A program made the position numbers and the translations under genes. This document shows positions 16,000 to 24,460 of a stretch of DNA of 34,527 nucleotides, piece by piece (position 1 is the stretch's first letter; every line of letters starts with the position of its first letter). The notes under the pieces are model-generated. The model did no database searches and was not told the DNA's origin. It was given only the letters and a program-made list of their open reading frames with translations. The DNA comes from an uncultured Bacillaceae bacterium (GTDB lineage Bacteria; Bacillota; Bacilli; Bacillales; Amphibacillaceae): contig CALAMD010000125.1 in the NCBI GenBank assembly GCA_937925695.1, positions 1 through 34,527 of the forward strand, in the 5' to 3' direction.

Positions 16000-16872
16000 T
16001 TATATTTCCTCAACAGGGCGAACATGTTTAGCAATCAACCCATGTTTTGGTGAAAAGATAAAACTAATGATAAATATCACACCGGTCATAAAGGCCATAC
16101 TACCTGAAATTGAAGTATCAATCCAGGCTGCCACGTAATAACCTAAGACTGCTGAAACAACCCCGAAAACCCCACTTAAAATAAGCATCATAAACAATCG
16201 ATCCGTCCATAAATATGCAGAAGCTGCTGGCGTGATCAGCATGGCAACAACCATAATGGCCCCAACTGCATCAAAGGAAGCAACAGTTGTAATCGATACT
16301 AAACTCATAAATAAATAGTGTAAAAATAATACGGGTAAGCCCAAGCTCGCGGCTAACGCTGGATCGAAGGCAGTAATTTTCCATTCTTTATAAAAAGCAA
16401 TGATAAAAAATAAAATAATCACAAATACGACGAGTAATAAAGCAGTAGCTTGCGGGATTTCACCAATTATCGGCAGAGAAATCGTGTGAAAGGGTATAAA
16501 GGTAATCTCACCCATTAACGCGTGTTGGACATCTAAATGGGCATTCCCAACCGAAGTGGCAATTAAGATAACCCCAATTGCAAATAAAGTGGTAAATACG
16601 ATTCCCATACTGGCGTCATGCTGTACATCTAAAGAATGTAACCATTGAACTAAAAAAGCAGTTAACAGACCAGCTAAAATGCCCCCAATGAGCATAGAAG
16701 GACCACTTACTTCTTTCGTTACAAGATAGGCAAGAACTATCCCAAGGAGAACAGTATGACTTATGGCATCAGCCATCATGGCTTGCTTTCTTAAAATCAG
16801 AAAAACCCCAATGATCCCACAGGATAATCCGACTAATGAGGCTGTTAAAATAATCCAAGCTGTATAGCTCAT
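16000..16872 (-). CDS. mntD: Manganese ABC transporter permease MntD
   Basis: This integral membrane permease of the ABC-3 (zinc/manganese/iron chelate) family has 290 residues and about 8-9 hydrophobic helices. The loop MADAISHTVLLGIVLA matches the coupling-loop motif of the family (compare MSDALSHAALPGVV in MntC). It forms the membrane channel together with MntC. The ATG overlaps the mntC stop as TGATG, and GAGGAGGGG lies 8 bases upstream; a GTG one codon earlier is less likely. It is the last gene of the operon. The substrate is judged manganese from operon order and the MntR-like operator, and zinc cannot be fully excluded. Confidence 0.92.
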   Translation of the reverse strand: MSYTAWIILTASLVGLSCGIIGVFLILRKQAMMADAISHTVLLGIVLAYLVTKEVSGPSMLIGGILAGLLTAFLVQWLHSLDVQHDASMGIVFTTLFAIGVILIATSVGNAHLDVQHALMGEITFIPFHTISLPIIGEIPQATALLLVVFVIILFFIIAFYKEWKITAFDPALAASLGLPVLFLHYLFMSLVSITTVASFDAVGAIMVVAMLITPAASAYLWTDRLFMMLILSGVFGVVSAVLGYYVAAWIDTSISGSMAFMTGVIFIISFIFSPKHGLIAKHVRPVEEI

Positions 16873-17789
16873 CACTTGCTCCCCTCCTCACCCAGTTTGT
16901 TTCCGAGGGCTTGTTGTTCTTTTTGATAGATCTTAAATTGAATGTATTCGATAAGGAGACCTTTTTCTTTACCAAATAACAATGATAGGATAAAAAATCC
17001 AGCTGCAACGACTACAATAAACGGCCCCGTTGGCCAACCTCGTCCGAATGTACTGATTAACGTCCCAAATGCACCAGCTAAGCCGCCTAAGCATGCTGAT
17101 AAAATAAGCATATTCCGAAACGAGTGGGTCCAATAACGCGCACTGACTGCAGGAATAATGAGTAACGCCGCCATTAAAATAACACCAACTGCTTGAATTC
17201 CAATTACAATCGTAATGACGAGGACGATTGTATATAGCGTGTTCATCCCATTTAAAGACAAGCCAATACCTTGGGCGAAGTTGCCGTCAAAGAGATACAA
17301 TTTCCATTCTTTGAACCCAATAAAAACAATAAAAATAACGAATAGCGCAAGGCTAAGCATCGTAATCACATCAGAGCGAACCATGGCAGCTGCTTGCCCA
17401 TAAATAAAATTATCTAGACCACTCTGATTACCGCTAGCCGATTGATTGGCGATTGTTAATAACATAATGCCTAAACCATAAAATACCGCTAACACCATGC
17501 CCATCGCCGTATCTTCTGAAATGCGACTTGATGTTGTAATCCATTGGATGAACAAAGCACCGATCAACGCACTCATCGCTGCTCCGATTATTAGGATAAA
17601 TAAATTTTTCTCACCGATGAGTAAAAATGCAATGACAACACCGGGTAAGGCAGCATGGGAAAGGGCATCACTCATTAAGTTTTGCCGTTTCCAATAGGCT
17701 AAACATCCAATTGTCCCTGCTGCTATGCCTAAAATCATCGTGCTAAATAGAACCCATTGGGTGTTGCTATTGGACAGAATGGACCACAT
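16872..17789 (-). CDS. mntC: Manganese ABC transporter permease MntC
   Basis: This second ABC-3 family permease has 305 residues and about 8-9 membrane helices, with the conserved cytoplasmic loop QNLMSDALSHAALPG. After the last helix it has a longer charged C-terminal tail. The start MWSILSNSN has GGAGAGGAG about 7 bases before the ATG, lying inside the end of mntB, so the frames overlap by 23 bases. The gene order substrate-binding protein, ATPase, permease, permease is that of B. subtilis mntABCD. Together with MntD it forms a heterodimeric channel energised by MntB. Confidence 0.92.
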   Translation of the reverse strand: MWSILSNSNTQWVLFSTMILGIAAGTIGCLAYWKRQNLMSDALSHAALPGVVIAFLLIGEKNLFILIIGAAMSALIGALFIQWITTSSRISEDTAMGMVLAVFYGLGIMLLTIANQSASGNQSGLDNFIYGQAAAMVRSDVITMLSLALFVIFIVFIGFKEWKLYLFDGNFAQGIGLSLNGMNTLYTIVLVITIVIGIQAVGVILMAALLIIPAVSARYWTHSFRNMLILSACLGGLAGAFGTLISTFGRGWPTGPFIVVVAAGFFILSLLFGKEKGLLIEYIQFKIYQKEQQALGNKLGEEGSK

Positions 17790-18528
17790 GGTGACGCTCC
17801 TCTCCCATCCAGCGCATGTTCCCACCATAGGTTTCGGCGATATTTTCCTTTGTAAACACATCTTCTGTCATACCATGATGTAGAACCGTACGATTTAATA
17901 ATAATACATGGTCAAAATAATCTTCGACAGTTTGTAGATCATGATGAACAACCATGACTGTTTTTCCTTTTGCTTTTAATTCCCGCAAAATGTCCATAAT
18001 TGCGCGTTCTGTTGCTGCATCGACGCCAACTAATGGTTCATCCATAAAATATAAATCGGCATTTTGTACAAGGGCACGAGCTAAGAAAACACGCTGTTGT
18101 TGACCACCGGAAAGCTGACTAATTTGGCGTTCAGCATAATCAGCCATCCCCATTTTTTCTAATGCTTCATAAGCCATTTGTTTATGACGACTTGTTGGTC
18201 GTTTAAACCAACCTATTTGTCCGTACAAACCCATGGTCACTACATCTAATGCATTCGTAGGAAAATCCCAATCTACTGAACCACGCTGAGGTACATAACC
18301 GATTCTTTTTTTTGCCTGTTTAAAGGGTAATCCGTAAAATGTAACGGAACCAGTTAATATTGGATGAAGCTGTAACATTGTTTTAATTAATGTGGATTTT
18401 CCTGCTCCATTTGGCCCAACAATTCCCGTTAACGACCCAGGTTGGACCTCGAACGATACATCATATAATACTTTGTTTTTACGATATGAGGCAGATAGGT
18501 TTTCTACTTGTACGATCGGACCTGACAT
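17767..18528 (-). CDS. mntB: Manganese ABC transporter ATP-binding protein MntB
   Basis: This cytoplasmic ABC ATPase has 253 residues. Walker A is GPNGAGKST (about 38-46), the Q-loop region is YVPQRGSVDWDFP, the signature is LSGGQQQR, Walker B is LYFMDEP, and the switch His is in VVHHDL. The segment QRGSVDWDFPTNALDVV is characteristic of ATPases for Mn/Zn/Fe chelate importers. The gene starts 2 bases after the mntA stop, using a ribosome site (AGAGGAG) within the end of mntA, and it overlaps mntC. It drives import through MntC/MntD. Confidence 0.95.
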   Translation of the reverse strand: MSGPIVQVENLSASYRKNKVLYDVSFEVQPGSLTGIVGPNGAGKSTLIKTMLQLHPILTGSVTFYGLPFKQAKKRIGYVPQRGSVDWDFPTNALDVVTMGLYGQIGWFKRPTSRHKQMAYEALEKMGMADYAERQISQLSGGQQQRVFLARALVQNADLYFMDEPLVGVDAATERAIMDILRELKAKGKTVMVVHHDLQTVEDYFDHVLLLNRTVLHHGMTEDVFTKENIAETYGGNMRWMGEERHHVVHSVQ

Positions 18529-18530
18529 AT

Positions 18531-19472
18531 TTACTCAACTCCTCTTGTTAATGCTTGATAAATCGTATTGACGTTATGACGATACATGCCTAAGTATGTT
18601 CCTTCTTCCGTTCCTGGTTCCCCCATCGCATCAGAAAACAGCTCGCCGCCTAATTCGACGTCAATACCATCACTTTTAGCCCCTTCGATCACAGCTTTAA
18701 TAGAATCTTGACTAATACTTGATTCTACAAAAATAGCAGGTACGGCATATTCCTTAATGATTTCGATCGTATGATTAATATCAGATATACCAATTTCATC
18801 CTCTGTACTTAATCCTTGTAAGCCGATCACTTCAAGATCATGCATTCTTCCAAAATAGCCAAAGGCATCATGAGCTGTAATCAGATACCGTTGTTTTTCT
18901 GGAATGTCTGCTAAAACTTTTGATTCTTCTTTTAACTTTTCTAACTCGGCAAAATATTGTTGTTTATTTTCTTCAAGTTCATTAGCAATTTCCGGTGCAT
19001 AGGCTTTGATTTCTTCAACGGCCGCATCTAGGGCTAATTGCCAAAGATCTAAATCAAACCAAATATGGGGATCAATCGCCCCGTCTTCATCAAATAACAA
19101 TTTAGCTTCGGGTACTGTTTCGCCAATCGCAAGAACAGGTTTTGATTCTCTTATTGAATCGAACACTTCCACCATATTCGCTTCTAACGTCAAACCATTG
19201 TAAAAAATCAATTCAGCATCAGCTACTTTTTTAATATCACTTTGGGTCGGGTTATATAAATGAGGATCTACCGAAGGCCCCATTAAACTCTCAACCTGTA
19301 AGTAATCTTCCCCAATAACTGATAATGGTTCACCAATTTGTGCAATCGTTGTTACAATTTGGATTTTATCTTCATCTTTTTCATTTGTACCTTCCTCTGG
19401 TGAGCAGGCCGTTACGATCCCGATGGCAAGAATCATCAAAAGCGAAAAAAACTTTTTTAATAAATCTGACAT
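18531..19472 (-). CDS. mntA: Manganese-binding lipoprotein MntA
   Basis: This extracytoplasmic substrate-binding lipoprotein (cluster A-I, ZnuA/PsaA-like) has 313 residues. The signal peptide ends in IVTAC with an acylated Cys. Metal-ligand segments are in the usual order: SVDPHLYNP (His), the second-ligand region DPHIWFDLDLW and TAHDAFGYFG (His), FVESSISQ (Glu), and an Asp near FSDAMG. There is no His-rich loop of the zinc-type ZnuA proteins, which favours manganese. The ATG of MSDLLKKFF has GAAGGGAG 8 bases away, while an upstream ATG in frame is less well placed. It is first in mntABCD, behind a strong promoter with two MntR-like boxes. Confidence 0.94.
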   Translation of the reverse strand: MSDLLKKFFSLLMILAIGIVTACSPEEGTNEKDEDKIQIVTTIAQIGEPLSVIGEDYLQVESLMGPSVDPHLYNPTQSDIKKVADAELIFYNGLTLEANMVEVFDSIRESKPVLAIGETVPEAKLLFDEDGAIDPHIWFDLDLWQLALDAAVEEIKAYAPEIANELEENKQQYFAELEKLKEESKVLADIPEKQRYLITAHDAFGYFGRMHDLEVIGLQGLSTEDEIGISDINHTIEIIKEYAVPAIFVESSISQDSIKAVIEGAKSDGIDVELGGELFSDAMGEPGTEEGTYLGMYRHNVNTIYQALTRGVE

Positions 19473-19523
19473 TTTGCGTACTCCCTTCAATTTTGCGTCC
19501 GGTAAACTTTGTTTATGTATTAA

Positions 19524-19591
19524 AATATAAATTGTTTTGTTGCGGTTGTCAAGTGTTTTTGTGTTAGGGAAACATTTTTCTATAAGGCAAC
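19524..19591 (-). promoter_or_regulatory. mntA promoter with two MntR-like operators
   Basis: On the minus strand TTGACA (19547-19552), 17 bases, TATATT (19524-19529) forms a strong sigma-A promoter. Just upstream of the -35 are TTTGTGTTAGGGAAAC (19558-19573, plus sense) and GTTGCCTTATAGAAAA (19576-19591, minus sense). Both resemble the MntR box TTTGCCTTAAGGAAAC; the second matches 12 of 16 bases. This fits Mn-dependent repression by MntR. Confidence 0.7.
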
Positions 19592-19647
19592 ATTATCTTG
19601 CTATGAATTGTATGTTTTACCACGTCATTTGTGACGAAAACAAAAAA

Positions 19648-19666
19648 AATGGGCCTCATGCCCATT
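19648..19666 (-). terminator. Terminator-like hairpin on the minus strand
   Basis: The ATGGGC/GCCCAT stem has a short loop and is followed on the minus strand by eight T. The nearest upstream gene on that strand is the holin-like gene, whose stop is about 230 bases away. Confidence 0.65.
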
Positions 19667-19893
19667 AAAATTTCATAACAACTGAATAAGAAAATTAACT
19701 AAAGTAGATTATTTATCTGCAGGTTATTCAATGGATGTCGTGGGAAATATAAATGATAGAAAAACGTAAGGTGATAAGAATCGGGTCATCATCAGGAAGT
19801 CTTCAATAAAAAAATCATCCAGGTACGAAGAAACATATAGCATTAAAAGAGAGGAGTGGTTACGGATATTTTTTCAATAACAAGGTGTCCAAA
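19667..19893. other. Gap between the terminator hairpin and the holin-like gene
   Basis: No open frame with a ribosome site, no recognised RNA and no repeat is seen. It would form a long 3' untranslated region of the holin-like transcript if the hairpin is its terminator. Confidence 0.4.
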
Positions 19894-20148
19894 TTAATCG
19901 CCATTCTCTTTTTTTTGTTTTCCTAGTTCAAATAAACCAACACTAGCCAAACCAGAAATACCACCAGCCCATAATCGACTAGCTATATCAATTTCGATAA
20001 AAACGGCTAATCCTCCTAAGATGATTCCAACGAAAACGGCTGTTAATGGTAAAAAGTCTTTGGGAATAAGCTTTGTCTTTTTAATGGCTTGAACCAATCC
20101 ACTTGTTACAGCAGATATAGTCGTAGCCATCACTAAAATTTCTATCAA
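19894..20148 (-). CDS. Holin-like small membrane protein
   Basis: This 84-residue protein has two hydrophobic segments. The first is at about 3-20 (ILVMATTISAVTSGLVQ). The second is at about 32-52 (PLTAVFVGIILGGLAVF). A further weak one lies around RLWAGGISGLASVGLFEL, and a charged C-terminal tail KQKKENGD follows. The RLWAGG...GLFELG pattern is typical of phage holins of the A118/phage_holin_5 type. GGAGG lies 8 bases before a TTG start (LIEILVMAT), and a GTG three codons earlier overlaps the ribosome site. No endolysin, phage structural gene or integrase is nearby, so it is a lone holin-like gene. It could be a domesticated phage remnant or a toxin-type membrane protein. Confidence 0.75.
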   Translation of the reverse strand: MIEILVMATTISAVTSGLVQAIKKTKLIPKDFLPLTAVFVGIILGGLAVFIEIDIASRLWAGGISGLASVGLFELGKQKKENGD

Positions 20149-20365
20149 GCTACTCACCTCCAGAAGGATCCTACGCTAATATGAGGGAGGTAACAATTCT
20201 TCAACTAAGTGAACAGTGTCTCTTTGAATGAGTATATTTTCTTAAACAGAGGGGGATATCATGATCACCATTTAAAACAAAATATAAATGGATGATCTAT
20301 GTTACAATACGCAAAATCTCAAATTAGAGCACGACTCTTGTCCACATTTTTGCTTAAAAAGTAAA

Positions 20366-20397
20366 ATTGCCTAAAGATTTTTTAATCCTTAGGCAAT
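20366..20397 (-). terminator. Terminator of the queG-ogt operon
   Basis: The stem ATTGCCTAA/TTAGGCAAT with inner GATT/AATC has one mismatch. On the minus strand TTTTACTTTTT follows. It lies 33 bases after the ogt stop. Confidence 0.85.
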
Positions 20398-20429
20398 CTA
20401 TAACATAATTAAGTTGAAAAACCTCTAAT

Positions 20430-20954
20430 TTACGAGCAAATATTTACCCCTTCATGGGCTAACAACCACTGCTTTTTCTCAATCCCACCACCAAAGCCAA
20501 CTAAATGATTATTTTTTCCAATGATCCGATGACACGGGACAACGATTGCAATAGGATTTTTATTGAGGGCACCACCGATTGCCCGCACGGCTTTCGGATG
20601 GTTGATGGCAATCGCTAGTTCCTGATATGTTTTCGTCGTCCCATATGGTGTTGTCTCATACAATGATTGCCAAACCCTTTGTTGAAATTGCGTGCCAAAT
20701 AATTTGATTGAAACAGTAAACTGCTTACGTCCTTGATAAAAATACTCGTCTAACTCCTTCATCACGAAAGAAGTCTTGATCTTATCTCTCGTAAAAATAG
20801 CATCTTTAAGATAACGACTAGTCCACTGAATCAATTGATCCTGTTGATCGTGAAATGTACCAAAATCAATCCGAATGACCTTCCCTTCGTATACGAGAAC
20901 CAATAACGTCCCAATAGGAGTCTGAAGTTCATCATAATATAACTCATGTGTCAT
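20430..20954 (-). CDS. ogt: Methylated-DNA-protein-cysteine methyltransferase
   Basis: This suicide DNA-repair protein transfers the alkyl group from O6-methylguanine to its own cysteine. It has 174 residues. The N-terminal ribonuclease-H-like domain (1-85) is variable. The C-terminal domain (about 88-170) has the helix-turn-helix (TTPYGTTKTYQELA, with RAIGGALNKNP) and the active site VPCHRIIG; the loop GGGIEKKQWLLAHE follows. AGGGGAA precedes the ATG. It starts 32 bases after the queG stop with no terminator between, so queG and ogt form an operon. Confidence 0.96.
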   Translation of the reverse strand: MTHELYYDELQTPIGTLLVLVYEGKVIRIDFGTFHDQQDQLIQWTSRYLKDAIFTRDKIKTSFVMKELDEYFYQGRKQFTVSIKLFGTQFQQRVWQSLYETTPYGTTKTYQELAIAINHPKAVRAIGGALNKNPIAIVVPCHRIIGKNNHLVGFGGGIEKKQWLLAHEGVNICS

Positions 20955-20986
20955 TCTATTATTCCCCTATCATTTTAACTTTCTCT

Positions 20987-22135
20987 TTAAGTAACAGTGG
21001 ATTGTTCACTGCGAAGTGCAAGCCCTTTTTCCATTTCAACTCTTACCCGCTCATCCGTTTCCATTTCTAAAGCTTCTTCGATAGCTTGATAAGCTTTTTC
21101 AGTGCCAATTTTTCCTAAGGCCCATGCTGCCGTTCCGCGAATAACAGGTCGAACATCCTTTTTTAATACATGGATCAGATCATCGACTGCTGTTTCATCA
21201 CGAAAATGGGCTAAACCGATCATTGCATTTCTTTGCAACGGATTCTTGCCTCGCCAAAACCCAGCAACATGACCAAATTTTTCTCTAAATTCTCGGTTTG
21301 ACATGCGTAACATTGGTTTTAATTTTGGTTTTGCTACTTCTGGTTCCGGTTCAAATTCAGAATGAATATGAAAATCAATCCCCTTGTTTCTTGGACAGAC
21401 CATTTGACACGTATCACAACCATATAGTCGCGTACCAATTTTTCCTCGAAAATCATCTGGTAAAAAGTCCTTTGTCTGGGTTAAAAAAGCGAGACAATTT
21501 TGCGCATTTAATTGTCCGCCTTCGACAAGGGCCCCAGTTGGACAGGCATCCAAACAAATTCTACAGTCGCCACAGCTATCTTCAACAGGCGAATCGGGAA
21601 CGAAGGGAATATTCGTAATCAATTCACCTAAATAGACAAAGGAACCAAATTCTTCGGTAATAATGAGGGTGTTTTTTCCACTAAAGCCTATCCCCGCCCG
21701 TTCAGCGACCGCTTTATCCGCTAATTCACCGGTATCCACCATGATTTTACTTTTGACCTCAGGTACCTTAGCTTTAATAAAGTCAGCTAGTTTTTCCAAT
21801 CGATCACGTAAGACGTAATGATAATCTGTTCCCCACGAAGCACGACAAAAAATTCCCCGGCGCTCTTCTTTTGTGCTTTTCGGTGGGTTGGGAATGCGGG
21901 TTGGATAAGCTAACGCAATTGAAATGATCGACTGGGCTTCAGGTAATAATCTTTGTGGTTCGGTTCGTTCTTCGATAGTGCCCTTTTCAAAACCGGATTG
22001 ATAATTCAATTCTTGCTGCCTTTTTAACCGTTCTTTTAACTCACTAAATACATCTGCAGTGGTAAAGCCAATTTTATCAATCCCGATTTCTTTACTATAT
22101 TCGATAATTTCAGTTTTCAATTGAGCAACATCCAT
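20987..22135 (-). CDS. queG: Epoxyqueuosine reductase QueG
   Basis: This cobalamin- and Fe-S-dependent enzyme catalyses the last step of queuosine synthesis in tRNA, reducing epoxyqueuosine. It has 382 residues. The N-terminal B12-binding catalytic part is followed by two 4Fe-4S motifs, CGDCRICLDACPTGA and CDTCQMVCP. The C-terminal HEAT-like repeats (about 300-370, e.g. VRPVIRGTAAWALGKIG) bind the tRNA anticodon arm. The start is ATGATG with AGGAGG 4 bases from the first and 7 from the second; I use the second. The gene heads an operon with ogt. In B. subtilis the homologue (yhbA) lies next to yhbB and cspR, as I recall. Confidence 0.95.
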   Translation of the reverse strand: MDVAQLKTEIIEYSKEIGIDKIGFTTADVFSELKERLKRQQELNYQSGFEKGTIEERTEPQRLLPEAQSIISIALAYPTRIPNPPKSTKEERRGIFCRASWGTDYHYVLRDRLEKLADFIKAKVPEVKSKIMVDTGELADKAVAERAGIGFSGKNTLIITEEFGSFVYLGELITNIPFVPDSPVEDSCGDCRICLDACPTGALVEGGQLNAQNCLAFLTQTKDFLPDDFRGKIGTRLYGCDTCQMVCPRNKGIDFHIHSEFEPEPEVAKPKLKPMLRMSNREFREKFGHVAGFWRGKNPLQRNAMIGLAHFRDETAVDDLIHVLKKDVRPVIRGTAAWALGKIGTEKAYQAIEEALEMETDERVRVEMEKGLALRSEQSTVT

Positions 22136-22324
22136 CATAGAACCTCCTTTCCTCTGTCAGATAAACATCAATCTATATGAGTCAACATAAATAATAATTT
22201 CAAACTACAACTGTTGATTATAACATAGATCCTGTCCCTTCGTCAGATTCTTAATAAACACTTGATATGGCCTTGACTGTTAATCTGTTAACGTTTATTC
22301 ATCATATGTGAACTATAAAGCTAA

Positions 22325-22353
22325 TTGATTCGTGTTTCGAAATAGTTTACAAT
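22325..22353 (+). promoter_or_regulatory. Sigma-A promoter of the S9 peptidase gene
   Basis: TTGATT, 17 bases, TACAAT lies about 35 bases upstream of the start codon, followed by an AGGAGG ribosome site. No operator is recognised. Confidence 0.65.
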
Positions 22354-22386
22354 AAACCCATACAATCAACAGGAGGTTAGAATATT

Positions 22387-24384
22387 TTGCAGAGAAGACG
22401 TGCATTAACGATCAATGATTTAACAAAGATTAGGAGTGTTAGTGACCCACAATTTGCACCAGACGGCCTGTCTTATAGTTTTGTTTCTACACGAATAAAT
22501 CAACATAAAGAATATGAATCACATCTTTATGTACAAGAGCTGACAGAGCAAACACCACGGCAATGGACTTTTCATCAGAAAAAAGACAGTCATCCACGTT
22601 TTTCCCCTGATGGTTCCCAAATAGTTTTTCAGTCTACTAGAAGTGGCACGTCCCAAATATGGCTTTTACCTACAGACGGTGGTGAAGCTCGACAGATTAC
22701 TCATTTTAAATACGGCGCTAGCCAACCTTACTGGTCTAAAGACGGTCAGTATATTATTTTTAGTGCCCGATTAGAGCCAAACAGTGACGTCACTCAACAA
22801 AGAGAATTAACTGAGGAAGAGCAGATGAAGGAACAGAAGAAAAAGCAGCAACGTTCCATTGTTATTAACCGTTTGAAATATAAATCAGACGCTCAAGGCC
22901 TTCATCAGGATAAGTTATTCACACAAATTATTGCCTATGATGTAACAAAACAAACTTTTAAGCAATTAACCAAAGAACAAACCCATCACTATTTTCAAGA
23001 TGTTGCTCCCGATGGTCAATCGATTCTATTTACTGCTAATTTTGAAGATGCTGACTATGAACTAACGAACAATTTATATTTGCTTGATTTAACAACCAAT
23101 CAACTTTCAAAATTAACTACTCATAAAGGTTCTTATGGAAATGCTAGATTTTCACCGAATGGTCAGCAAGTTGCATTTTTTGGCCATGACTATCAATATC
23201 AGGGCGCTACTTTGAGAGATTTATATATCGTCGATTTAGTGACAAACCAACCAAAATGTATAAGTAAAGACTGGGACTTAGCCATCGGCGATTATATGAT
23301 CGGTGATACTCGACTCGGTACAGGTGAAACAGGACCTGTTTGGAGTAAAGATGAGACAAAGATATTTTTCATTGGGACAAGCCAAGGCGCAACCAATCTC
23401 TATGAAACAGATATACAAGGAAACTTGAAAACAATTTACGCCGAGAAGAATCATGTGTTTAGTTTTTCCTATCATCGTGATAGTCATAAATTTATCTTAG
23501 GGATAAGCACGCCAACCGATCCAGGTAACTTTTACTTATTAGAGCAAGACCAATTGCAACCATTGACTGATGTCAATTATCGATTATTAGCAAATGTTGC
23601 TTTATCAGAACCAGAAGAAATCAGCATTCCGACAAAAGACGGACTCTACGTTCAAGGATGGGTGTTACGACCATATGGTTTTAATGAGGAAGAAAAATAT
23701 CCATTGGTCTTACAAATCCACGGTGGCCCTCACATGATGTATGGTCAAACATTTTTCCATGAACTACAAATGCTTGCTGCCAAAGGATATGTCGTACTCT
23801 ATACGAATCCACGGGGTAGTCATGGTTATGGACAAAAGTTTGTAGATGCTGTACGTGGTGACTATGGTAACGGAGATTATGATGATTTAATGACGGCTTT
23901 AGATTATGTATTAGAAAATTATTCATTTATTGATAAAGAACGCCTTGGCGTGACCGGTGGTAGTTACGGTGGTTTCATGACGAATTGGATCATTGGTCAT
24001 ACAGACCGCTTTAAAGCAGCGGTAACCCAACGTTCAATTAGTAACTGGCTAAGCTTTTATGGTGTTAGTGATATTGGCTATTTCTTTACAGAATGGGAAC
24101 TTGGCTATGACTTATTAGCGGATCCTAAAAAGTTATGGGATTTTTCACCGTTGAAGTACGCGAATCGAATCAATACACCGCTGCTCATACTCCATGGTGA
24201 ACAAGATTTACGCTGTCCAATTGAGCAAGCCGAGCAGCTTTACGTCACATTAAAGCAAGCTAAAAAAGAAGTAGAATTTGTCCGCTTCCCAGGAGCCAAT
24301 CATGAATTAAGTCGAAGTGGCGACCCAAGTCTTCGCATAGAACGGCTAAAACATATGGTACGCTGGTTTAATCAATACTTATAA
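22387..24384 (+). CDS. S9-family serine peptidase (YuxL/acylaminoacyl-peptidase type)
   Basis: This cytosolic prolyl-oligopeptidase-like enzyme has 665 residues. The N-terminal beta-propeller (about 1-400) shows repeated PxFSPDG-type blades (FAPDGLSYSF, FSPDGSQIVF, WSKDGQYIIF, FSPNGQQVAF). The C-terminal alpha/beta-hydrolase domain (about 405-665) carries Ser 526 in TGGSYGGF, Asp 607 in GEQDLRCP and His 639 in GANHELSR. The likely activity is cleavage of short or N-acylated peptides. The start is TTG with AGGAGG 10 bases before and a good promoter, and no nearer ATG fits. The gene is monocistronic on the plus strand, with a terminator shared with the convergent flavin reductase gene. It resembles B. 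subtilis YuxL. Confidence 0.92.
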   Translation: MQRRRALTINDLTKIRSVSDPQFAPDGLSYSFVSTRINQHKEYESHLYVQELTEQTPRQWTFHQKKDSHPRFSPDGSQIVFQSTRSGTSQIWLLPTDGGEARQITHFKYGASQPYWSKDGQYIIFSARLEPNSDVTQQRELTEEEQMKEQKKKQQRSIVINRLKYKSDAQGLHQDKLFTQIIAYDVTKQTFKQLTKEQTHHYFQDVAPDGQSILFTANFEDADYELTNNLYLLDLTTNQLSKLTTHKGSYGNARFSPNGQQVAFFGHDYQYQGATLRDLYIVDLVTNQPKCISKDWDLAIGDYMIGDTRLGTGETGPVWSKDETKIFFIGTSQGATNLYETDIQGNLKTIYAEKNHVFSFSYHRDSHKFILGISTPTDPGNFYLLEQDQLQPLTDVNYRLLANVALSEPEEISIPTKDGLYVQGWVLRPYGFNEEEKYPLVLQIHGGPHMMYGQTFFHELQMLAAKGYVVLYTNPRGSHGYGQKFVDAVRGDYGNGDYDDLMTALDYVLENYSFIDKERLGVTGGSYGGFMTNWIIGHTDRFKAAVTQRSISNWLSFYGVSDIGYFFTEWELGYDLLADPKKLWDFSPLKYANRINTPLLILHGEQDLRCPIEQAEQLYVTLKQAKKEVEFVRFPGANHELSRSGDPSLRIERLKHMVRWFNQYL

Positions 24385-24437
24385 TAAAACCATTCCAGGT
24401 AGCTTTGATTCTTTTCGACTACCGGAATGGTTTTATT
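24384..24437. terminator. Shared terminator between the S9 peptidase and flavin reductase genes
   Basis: The long stem AATAAAACCATTCC with GGTAG has one bulged A, with A-rich and T-rich flanks on the two sides. It probably serves both convergent genes. Confidence 0.85.
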
Positions 24438-24460
24438 TTAAACGACTATGGTCTAAAACA

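Noticed and set aside
19740..19810. Short plus-strand frame (MIEKRKVIRIGSSSGSLQ)
   Set aside because: It has no ribosome site before the ATG, no promoter and no family resemblance. It is likely chance.
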